A stretch of DNA of 64,000 nucleotides from an uncultured Bacilli bacterium (GTDB lineage: Bacteria; Bacillota_I; Bacilli_A; RF39; UBA660): NCBI GenBank assembly GCA_934101425.1, contig CAKOQQ010000003.1, positions 62,001 to 126,000 on the forward strand, written 5' to 3'. The notes under the pieces are model-generated. The model was not told the DNA's origin. It made no database searches and was given only the letters and a program-made list of their open reading frames with translations. A program made the position numbers and the translations under genes. The first letter of the stretch is position 1. Each line of letters opens with the position of its first letter. Positions 1 through 7,075 of this stretch are shown here, piece by piece.

Positions 1-1710
1 ATTTTCCGTATCACAATAAACTTGATCATTAGTACAATTACGTAAAGTAATTATATTGGTAGAAGGATTATATCCAAGCCAACAATTAGAAGGATCACCT
101 GGACACATTCCTTGTTGTCTTGTTAAAGCAAATGTTCTAGCAGCTATGGCTTGTGCTTTTATTGCTTCCGCAGGGAATGAAGTATCAATTTCCCCATATA
201 CAACACCTTTTACATAATCTTCTAAATCGATTAAGCCACCAATCTTTTGTTGATTTCCTTTAGTTGAACCACATGTTAAAAGTTGCACTTTAACATCACT
301 TTTACCACTATTTCCTACAGTACCATCACTATTAGGAGCATACGAACAAGTAACACCACCAGTATAACTTGGCATATAGTCTTCATACATTTCTGCCATT
401 TCAAATATAGTTTCAACATGTTTATCAACATCATTTTTATATTTTTCTGTTTCGGTATTTTTCATAAAATCATCTTTTGCAGCTTCTAAAATACCATTCT
501 CATCTAACCAATTTAAATATGCTTTTTCTTTTGACTTTGTATCAATTGCGCCATTTAAATCTTCATATTCTTTCCTATGTATATCAATTTGATAAAACAA
601 ATGCTCTTCAAGTAATAAAGCGGGTACATATTCTTGAGTTAAATAATTTCTAAATTTATCTTCATCATAATGATAAGAAACTGCATTTACAATACTTCTA
701 GAATAAGTAACAGTACCATCATCATGAGTAGTAGAAACTGTAGTACAAGTTGAGTTCAAATCCATTTTAATCATATGCTTTGCAAGCATTCTAAGTTGAC
801 TTGTTTTATTATCACCTGTAACCCATTTTACAAACTTTTCAAATATGTTATCTCCACTATCATATACAACACCAATTCCCTCTTCAATACTTTGTCTATA
901 TACTTCATTATAATTTCCACATTGATCGGGGTCAGTGTTAGAAGTCCCAGCTCCACTTACTCTAGCCCAAATGACATCAAAATCGTATCCAACTTGGTCA
1001 CTTATAGTAGTTTCAGGATCAACTACACCAGTTTTTCTTTCTTCTTCACTCAGTGGTTGTACATACCAAGTTAAAGGGCTATCATCATCTATTCCTTCAT
1101 TTGCACAACTATTATTTGTTTCATCAAGTAATCCCATTTTAAGTAATCTTGAACAAGCTAATTCTTCTTGTTGCATTTGAAAATAATTTTCTTCGGTCTC
1201 ATCCATATAATTTAAAGCTGAAACAAGAAGCGGAGCTTTTATACTAACTGAATATGAACCTGTAGATACAAGCGATCCTTCATATTTAGTTACATTATTT
1301 TTATTCATAGCATTTTTTTCATTTGTTCTATATACTGTTATTACGTCTTTTATTCTATTAGAAAAATTAATTTCTCTTTGATGTAATTCTTTTTCCAAAC
1401 ATTCTTCATCAGTTCCATAACAGCCACTAGTAAAAAAATTTCCTAAACTGGCACCAAATTCTTTTATACCATCTACTGCACTAGTAATAAACTGAGTTAA
1501 TATCATTATTGGACCAGCAAGCATCATCAAAGAAACCAGAACAATTAAAACAACTCCTGCAATAGGCATAAGTATCCCTATTCCACTAATAAAATACTTT
1601 ATTTGCTTTATAGTTTTCTTTATTCCATCATTTTCATCTTTTTGTATCTCTCTAGCTTGTTTATTACGTTCCTTTATTTTATTTGCAAATCCTTTTAATT
1701 TTGATAACAT
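1..1710 (-). CDS. SpoIID-domain cell-wall protein of the T4SS cluster, partial at 3' end
   Basis: The reading frame stays open to the left edge of the window, so the C-terminus is missing; 570 codons are visible. The start is an ATG preceded by AGGTGAT. Residues 1-30 are charged and cytoplasmic, a single membrane helix lies at about 40-65, and a GCYGTDEEC motif follows. The middle is a long extracellular region. From about residue 475 a SpoIID/LytB domain is clear (LEDYVKGVVYGEI, then FPAEAIKAQAIAARTFAL). SpoIID is a lytic transglycosylase acting on denuded glycan in sporulating Firmicutes, and LytB is an amidase enhancer. Here the domain sits at the end of a secretion operon, so a role in opening peptidoglycan for the machine is inferred. 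The first 450 residues are paralogous to the C39-like protein two genes upstream. Confidence 0.85.
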   Translation of the reverse strand, partial: MLSKLKGFANKIKERNKQAREIQKDENDGIKKTIKQIKYFISGIGILMPIAGVVLIVLVSLMMLAGPIMILTQFITSAVDGIKEFGASLGNFFTSGCYGTDEECLEKELHQREINFSNRIKDVITVYRTNEKNAMNKNNVTKYEGSLVSTGSYSVSIKAPLLVSALNYMDETEENYFQMQQEELACSRLLKMGLLDETNNSCANEGIDDDSPLTWYVQPLSEEERKTGVVDPETTISDQVGYDFDVIWARVSGAGTSNTDPDQCGNYNEVYRQSIEEGIGVVYDSGDNIFEKFVKWVTGDNKTSQLRMLAKHMIKMDLNSTCTTVSTTHDDGTVTYSRSIVNAVSYHYDEDKFRNYLTQEYVPALLLEEHLFYQIDIHRKEYEDLNGAIDTKSKEKAYLNWLDENGILEAAKDDFMKNTETEKYKNDVDKHVETIFEMAEMYEDYMPSYTGGVTCSYAPNSDGTVGNSGKSDVKVQLLTCGSTKGNQQKIGGLIDLEDYVKGVVYGEIDTSFPAEAIKAQAIAARTFALTRQQGMCPGDPSNCWLGYNPSTNIITLRNCTNDQVYCDTEN

Positions 1711-1717
1711 AAATCAC

Positions 1718-2443
1718 CTACATCTTATTTCTTGATATATTTTTTGATAAAAATTTTATAATTACAACTAGCAATATAATTCCTATTATACCATAACAAA
1801 TATATTTTATAATTGATTTATTAACTATAGTATCTTTAACGTTTTCTTTTTCTTCTTTTAGTGATGATGTAGAAAATGTAATATACAAATTTAAATCTTT
1901 AGTATCTTTATTTATATACCATTTACATACATTTACATTATTATTCTTAGTACAATCACCATTAGTATCAGTCACATCAAATGGTAATTTTATAGAAATA
2001 GTGGCATCTTCGACAATATACTTGTCTGGATTTTGTTCAACATAACCGCTAAAATTTCCAACAGTTTTTATTGTAATTACATCGTCTTTTTCTTCATAAC
2101 CGATTGAATCCCAAAATTGTGAAACTAATAACTTATTTTTTATATATTCTTCTAAATTATTATATTTATTTTCTAATCTTTTACCATAACAAGCATCTTT
2201 ATTATCATCAGATTTAAAGTTATAAGCATTATAGCCGTTATTTTTTAAATCACTTTCAACAACACTATATATATTATTAATTATTCTATCTTTTGTTGAA
2301 TTATAATAAGGAGTAAAAAAATCTTCTTTTTCACACATCGTTACACTTTCACTTATAGATAAATTTTTATCTATTGTAATATTATAGTTAACTGAACATC
2401 CTGTTAATAATACTAAAAGTATAACAAATATAACTCTTTTCAT
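1718..2443 (-). CDS. membrane-anchored lipoprotein of the T4SS cluster
   Basis: The protein starts MKRVIFVILL and has a lipobox LLTGC, so Cys is expected to be lipidated at about residue 16. A long extracytoplasmic domain with three or four further cysteines follows, and a hydrophobic helix near the C-terminus (about 212-232) ends in a basic tail, giving anchors at both ends. I chose the ATG at 2443 because AAGGAG lies eight bases upstream; an in-frame ATG 24 bases further up would overlap the preceding gene. It lies 2 bp after the C39-like gene and 7 bp before the SpoIID gene, so co-transcription is likely. The fold resembles LppM-type lipoproteins only loosely; function is unknown. A cell-surface part of the secretion machine is an inference from context. 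Confidence 0.75.
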   Translation of the reverse strand: MKRVIFVILLVLLTGCSVNYNITIDKNLSISESVTMCEKEDFFTPYYNSTKDRIINNIYSVVESDLKNNGYNAYNFKSDDNKDACYGKRLENKYNNLEEYIKNKLLVSQFWDSIGYEEKDDVITIKTVGNFSGYVEQNPDKYIVEDATISIKLPFDVTDTNGDCTKNNNVNVCKWYINKDTKDLNLYITFSTSSLKEEKENVKDTIVNKSIIKYICYGIIGIILLVVIIKFLSKNISRNKM

Positions 2444-2445
2444 AA

Positions 2446-4332
2446 TTAGTTTCTCCTTATAATCCAAAACGCACCATTATTTTCTTCTACAATCATATTT
2501 AAATCAAAATATTGATTAGTTCTATTTCTGCTAGCAGGATCATATACAAGAGCTTGTCTCTGGTCATTAACTCCGGCAAGAGTAATGAAATGTCCACCTC
2601 TTGTAAAATGTCCCGGTCCCATAATTGCTACAACAAACGCATCTCCAGAAGCTAATGCGTCTACAACTTTTTGAACACTGGCTGCATCTTTACCAACTTG
2701 TTCACTTTTTAAGCCCCAATGAGCAGGTCCATCAACAATTAAAGACCAATAAGATCCACCAGATGTACAATAACCATTTGAACATGCCCAATTAGTAACT
2801 GTTACTGGATCAATTGCTTGTCCAAGTAAACTAGACATGGCAATTGCAAGAGATGTTGGACCACAACCATGACTGGCAATAGTACCGTAAGAACCATAAT
2901 TATTATTTGGATAATCAGTTTGATTAAAATACATTATTTCACCTTTAAAACCATTTTCACCTTGATAGAATGTTATATCATTTAAATATTGGCCATTCAT
3001 ATCAAATTCATCAAACTCTGATGCCATATCAATAATTCTTTCAGCATGATCTTTTACTTGCTTTTTATATCTTTCGGTATCAGTGGTACTTAGATATTCT
3101 TCTACTTTCTTAGCAAGCGGTTCTTCAATATATGATAAATACGCTTTTTCTTCGGACTTCGTACTTATCTTTTTACCATCTAAAAATTCTTTTTCATAAT
3201 CAGTTCTCATAATATCAATTTGATAAAATAAGAAATCTTCAAGCATTAAAGCAGGAACATACTCTTCTATTAAATAATCTTTAAAATGCTCTTTATTAGT
3301 ATTATAGTAAACTGCATTTGTAATCTTCTTTTCGTATTTGCAAGTTTTAGCTGATTCATCACACGAACTTTCATTATTTGGACAAGTACATATTGGCACA
3401 TTCTCACAAGATGAAGAAACAGTTCTTTCAACTAGATTCTTAGCAAGCATTCTAAGTTGATTACTTTCATCATTACCAGTTATCCAATTTACAAATTTTC
3501 CCCATAAATTTTCCCCAGTATAATAAACTACACCAGTATGATCTTCATCATTATAAACATCATTATAATTTCCACAAGGTTGACTTTCCGTTATTCCAGT
3601 TACTTTAGCCCAAATTGCATCTGAATCTATTGCAATTTGATCAGCTAATTTCTCATTCCACTCAGGATTATCTGTTTCGGGTTGAAAATACCATTTAAGA
3701 ACAGCATCTCCATCTGTACCTTGATTATTACATCTATTGTTGTCTTCATCTAAAAAACCTTTTTTTATAAGTCTTGAACAAGCTAATTGTTCTTGTTGTA
3801 ATTGAAAATAATTTTCTTCTGTTTCATCCATGTAATTTAAAGCAGAAACAAGAAGACCAGTATTTAAACTAACACTATAATTACCATTATCAATTAATGT
3901 TCCTTCATATTTATCTAAGCGATTAGTCATACCTCCGCCAATATTACTTATATAAACATTAAAAACCTCTTTTATGCTGTCAACAAAGTTAACTTCTCTT
4001 TTTTGTAATTCTTTTTGCAAACACTCTTCATCAGTTCCATAACAGCCACTAGTAAAAAAATTACCAACACTAGTTCCAAATTCTTTTATTGAATCAATTG
4101 CTCCATTAATAAATTGTCCAAGTAACATTACAGGGCCTGCTAACATCATTAAAGAAACTATAACAATTAAAGTAACTCCTGCAATAGGCATAAGTATCCC
4201 TATTCCGCTAATAAAATATTTTATTTGCTTTATAGTTTTTTTTAATCCATCATTTTCATCGTTTTGTATTTCTTTAGCTTCTTTATTTCTTTGTTTTATT
4301 TTATTGGCAAAATTTTTTAGTTTAGACAGCAC
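2446..4332 (-). CDS. C39-like cysteine peptidase on a membrane scaffold, T4SS cluster
   Basis: The N-terminal half (a charged start, one membrane helix at about 40-65, a GCYGTDEEC motif, then about 380 residues of extracellular scaffold) matches the SpoIID-domain protein downstream almost segment by segment. The C-terminal 150 residues differ and form a papain-like C39_2-type domain: SHGCGPTS with the catalytic Cys near residue 488, GGHFITL with the His near 578, and VYDPAS supplying the Asp. In Gram-positive T4SS the VirB1-like slot is usually a CHAP/NlpC or transglycosylase hydrolase, so cleavage of peptidoglycan cross-links or of a secreted substrate is the likely job. The start codon is GTG preceded by GAGGTGAT. 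The gene follows virB4 with 81 bp between, which contain a hairpin. Confidence 0.8.
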   Translation of the reverse strand: MLSKLKNFANKIKQRNKEAKEIQNDENDGLKKTIKQIKYFISGIGILMPIAGVTLIVIVSLMMLAGPVMLLGQFINGAIDSIKEFGTSVGNFFTSGCYGTDEECLQKELQKREVNFVDSIKEVFNVYISNIGGGMTNRLDKYEGTLIDNGNYSVSLNTGLLVSALNYMDETEENYFQLQQEQLACSRLIKKGFLDEDNNRCNNQGTDGDAVLKWYFQPETDNPEWNEKLADQIAIDSDAIWAKVTGITESQPCGNYNDVYNDEDHTGVVYYTGENLWGKFVNWITGNDESNQLRMLAKNLVERTVSSSCENVPICTCPNNESSCDESAKTCKYEKKITNAVYYNTNKEHFKDYLIEEYVPALMLEDFLFYQIDIMRTDYEKEFLDGKKISTKSEEKAYLSYIEEPLAKKVEEYLSTTDTERYKKQVKDHAERIIDMASEFDEFDMNGQYLNDITFYQGENGFKGEIMYFNQTDYPNNNYGSYGTIASHGCGPTSLAIAMSSLLGQAIDPVTVTNWACSNGYCTSGGSYWSLIVDGPAHWGLKSEQVGKDAASVQKVVDALASGDAFVVAIMGPGHFTRGGHFITLAGVNDQRQALVYDPASRNRTNQYFDLNMIVEENNGAFWIIRRN

Positions 4333-4369
4333 AAAATCACCTCTTTAAACAAATAACAGCAACACTATG

Positions 4370-4394
4370 AAGGGAAAAATAAACTTTTTCCCTT
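4370..4394 (-). terminator. hairpin between virB4-like and C39-like genes
   Basis: An inverted repeat AAGGGAAAAA...TTTTTCCCTT sits 20 bp after the virB4-like stop codon. There is no T-run beyond the stem, so it would be a leaky terminator or an mRNA processing/stability element that lowers expression of the wall-hydrolase genes relative to the channel genes. Confidence 0.45.
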
Positions 4395-4413
4395 TTACTA
4401 TTGCCCTTATTTA

Positions 4414-6198
4414 TTATAATCCGCCACCAGAGCCAAATGAATCTAATTCTTGATCTGTAGCCATTATATTAATTTGCATTCTTCTACTACCACAAACAAA
4501 TAATGCTTCCCCTTGATTATAACCTTTAATACTATTCTTTTCACTTTCATTTAAGTCGATTAATTTTGACAAGTCTTCGACAGCTTGTTTCTTTAATCCC
4601 ATTACTAAGTAATAAGAAGCATTATCGAAAATAGCTTTACCTTGAGTTATAACTTTTGGATCACTAAAGTCTGTTGGTTGTTGAGTAATAATTATAGTAC
4701 CTGTATTATATTTTCTTGCACGTCTTTGAATTTGTGCTAAGAAGTCAGCTCCTAGAGTATTACCACCACTTAATAATACGTGGGCTTCATCAACAGTTAA
4801 AACTGTATTTACATTTCTATTTAAAGTTAATCCCCATGCGTATTTTAAGATATTAAAGAACAATGCATTTCTTATGTTTTCATCAGCATTCATAAGTTCT
4901 TTTATATTAAATACTATGAAATCACTTTTTGGTGTAATTGTAGTATGACCATCAAAGTAATATCTTAATTCTTTAACAAGTGGTCTTAATTTTAATTCTA
5001 GTTTTTCTAGTATTTCTTTTTCTTTTGATTGATCAGGCATAGAATTTAATCTACCCTTAACAGTTTCATGAACATCACTAAATGTTGGATAATCACTAGA
5101 TGAGAATTTAGTAAAGTCAGTATCAAAATTAATACCAAATCTTCTATATGTTTCTTGAACTATTTCACTAAACATATTTACTACGTCTTCTTCAATAGAT
5201 GGATCATAATATTTCATAAATGCTTTAACTGTTTGGAATGTTCTAGTTAAAATAGTATAACTTGCACCTTCCTTAATTTCATCCTCATCAGCATCCATAA
5301 TTACTTCAAGTGGATTTACCATACCGTAATTTCCACCTTTACCTAAATCGATAAAGTCACCATTAAATAATTTAGCCATATCTTCAAGTTCACCTTCTGG
5401 GTCAATTAAAACTATCTTATAGCCATTTCTATAATGTGATCTAAATATTAATTTAGCTGCAGTAGATTTACCACTACCAGATGTACCTAAAATAATTAAG
5501 TTTGCATTATTTCTATTATGTTCTTTCTTAGTTTGATATAAGAATTGATTAAATAATATAACACCACCAGAGAAATCAACTCCAAGTAAAGTAGATAATC
5601 CTGGATCTTTAATACTATCAAATATGAAAGGATACATAGCTGCAAGAGTTGGAGAAGCAATTGGAGTCCCAATTCTTTTTTCAACTTCTTGTTTTGGATA
5701 AATTGGAATCATAGATTTAAATACTTGATCTTGTTGGAATCTAAGTGGAAAAGCTTTTAATTCCATTGCTTCCAAATAGTTCTTTATTTGCATTTTTTTA
5801 GCAGTTAATTCATCTTCTGAATCAGCACTGATTACAACATGCATTTGGAAATCATAAATTTTACATTGAGTACCAGCAAGTTCTGTTATAAATGATTCTA
5901 GTGATTCGTAGTCTTGACGAATTCTTTCTTGAATAGTCTTGTCTTGTTCATCTTGATATCTTTGCTTTAAATCAGCTATTTCTTTATTAAGCATTTTACT
6001 AATTACCGAAAAAGGAAGGGGTATATGCTTAATTACTAACTTAATACCTGACATACTAGTTAGTGTAGATAAATAACCTATATTAATCATTTTTGGATAA
6101 GATATAACTGTAAATATAGCAGTATGCTTATCACTAATAATTATTTCAGCAGGTTTAAATTCCAAACCTTTTGGAGCTATTTGATTTTTTACTTCCAT
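4414..6198 (-). CDS. VirB4/TraE-family T4SS ATPase
   Basis: This is the energising ATPase of a type IV secretion system. The N-terminal half carries the family start (IAPKGLEFKPAEIII, then ISYPKMINIGYLS). The ATPase domain has Walker A GTSGSGKST at about residue 236, Walker B TVLTVDEAHVLL, and the downstream ITQQPTDF motif. Length (594) is normal for the Gram-positive branch of the family. Its ATG overlaps the stop of the preceding gene by one base (TAATG), which implies translational coupling with the TraC-like protein. The family drives substrate transfer from the cytoplasmic face of the membrane. Nothing looks truncated, and I see no relaxase or VirD4-type coupling protein nearby, so the substrate could be protein or DNA. 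Confidence 0.92.
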   Translation of the reverse strand: MEVKNQIAPKGLEFKPAEIIISDKHTAIFTVISYPKMINIGYLSTLTSMSGIKLVIKHIPLPFSVISKMLNKEIADLKQRYQDEQDKTIQERIRQDYESLESFITELAGTQCKIYDFQMHVVISADSEDELTAKKMQIKNYLEAMELKAFPLRFQQDQVFKSMIPIYPKQEVEKRIGTPIASPTLAAMYPFIFDSIKDPGLSTLLGVDFSGGVILFNQFLYQTKKEHNRNNANLIILGTSGSGKSTAAKLIFRSHYRNGYKIVLIDPEGELEDMAKLFNGDFIDLGKGGNYGMVNPLEVIMDADEDEIKEGASYTILTRTFQTVKAFMKYYDPSIEEDVVNMFSEIVQETYRRFGINFDTDFTKFSSSDYPTFSDVHETVKGRLNSMPDQSKEKEILEKLELKLRPLVKELRYYFDGHTTITPKSDFIVFNIKELMNADENIRNALFFNILKYAWGLTLNRNVNTVLTVDEAHVLLSGGNTLGADFLAQIQRRARKYNTGTIIITQQPTDFSDPKVITQGKAIFDNASYYLVMGLKKQAVEDLSKLIDLNESEKNSIKGYNQGEALFVCGSRRMQINIMATDQELDSFGSGGGL

Positions 6199-6761
6199 TA
6201 TGAAATCACCGTCCCAAATTCTGTAGTTTGACCACCATTTAAGAAGTTATCAAGAATCATTCTTAAATCGTCATTCGTAACTTGATGTGAAGTTAACCCC
6301 GCAGAAGCAAAAGTATTTATCAAGTTCTTAATTCTTTTTTGTATTAATTCATTATCTTTTTCTTTGAATAATAGGAAATATTCAGTATCTACTACATTAT
6401 TATTCATAAACATATTAGCTTTTTGAATATCTTCCATAACTAATTTTCTTCTTACTGGATCTTGTAATTGATTATAGTGATATTGAAGTTGTGATAAATA
6501 TAAATTTATATCAACTGGTCTATCAGCTACTATAATCCAAAATTCATAATCAATTATGTTATAAACATTTTTTAAATTTGCTATTACACCAGCTTGCATA
6601 TCTGGTTCCATAATAAATATATTTCTAGGTACGATTTTAACACCAGTTACTTTATAATTATTATTTAATACTATTGTCCCGTTTGTTATTGATTTAACAG
6701 GAATATCATCAGCAGTATACTTACTTTTTGCTTGCGTCGTCGATCTTGTATTCTTCATCAT
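6198..6761 (-). CDS. TraC-like T4SS protein preceding VirB4
   Basis: A soluble 187-residue protein with no membrane helix. The pattern VKSITNGTIVLNNNY at about residue 22, followed by an alpha/beta region and a helical LYLSQLQYHYNQL stretch, resembles the TraC-like domain often encoded between PrgI-family and VirB4 genes. It overlaps the PrgI gene by 41 bp and virB4 by one base, so the three are translated as a block. A cytoplasmic partner of VirB4 is the likely role. I considered whether it is a split-off N-terminus of VirB4, but the downstream gene already has a complete family N-terminus. Confidence 0.65.
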   Translation of the reverse strand: MMKNTRSTTQAKSKYTADDIPVKSITNGTIVLNNNYKVTGVKIVPRNIFIMEPDMQAGVIANLKNVYNIIDYEFWIIVADRPVDINLYLSQLQYHYNQLQDPVRRKLVMEDIQKANMFMNNNVVDTEYFLLFKEKDNELIQKRIKNLINTFASAGLTSHQVTNDDLRMILDNFLNGGQTTEFGTVIS

Positions 6762-7059
6762 CTAAATAACACCAACCTTTCCAAATAAACTTTTGTCTTG
6801 TTGTAAAGTAATTATAAGCTATTTTAATAAATGTTCTTACATTATGATAATAAGGAATTGGCAATATTAAAAACACGCCAGTTAGCCCAGGTGCTAACGC
6901 TACTATCATCATTAAGATTTGGTCTGTTGGAAGGGCCATAAACAAGAGTATGCTTGCAAATATCCCTATCCCAACAATAAACAAATCTATTACTTCAAAA
7001 AGTCCAAATATTAACATAGACTTTTTTGAATTGGCAGGTATTAAAAATTGTTGTTCCAT
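6721..7059 (-). CDS. PrgI-family (VirB3-like) inner-membrane protein
   Basis: A 112-residue protein with two adjacent membrane helices (about 17-40 and 46-68) followed by a short basic cytoplasmic tail with the sequence NVRTFIKIAYNYF. Length, topology and position just before TraC-like and VirB4 genes fit the PrgI family, the Gram-positive counterpart of VirB3. VirB3-type proteins hold VirB4 at the membrane. Its 3' end overlaps the next gene by 41 bp. The RBS is a clear GGAGG-type sequence (AAAGGAGG) 8 bp upstream. Confidence 0.75.
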   Translation of the reverse strand: MEQQFLIPANSKKSMLIFGLFEVIDLFIVGIGIFASILLFMALPTDQILMMIVALAPGLTGVFLILPIPYYHNVRTFIKIAYNYFTTRQKFIWKGWCYLDDEEYKIDDASKK

Positions 7060-7075
7060 ATTTATTTACCTCCTT

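Noticed and set aside
283..1180. Plus-strand open frames in the SpoIID gene region and similar ones throughout the window
   Set aside because: They are antisense to well-supported genes, lack RBS sequences and have compositions typical of shadow frames (Ser/Cys/Phe-rich).
4414..6761. A VirB4 split in two by a frameshift
   Set aside because: The 594-residue product already has the complete N-terminal family pattern, and the 187-residue one matches a separate TraC-like protein that normally precedes it.
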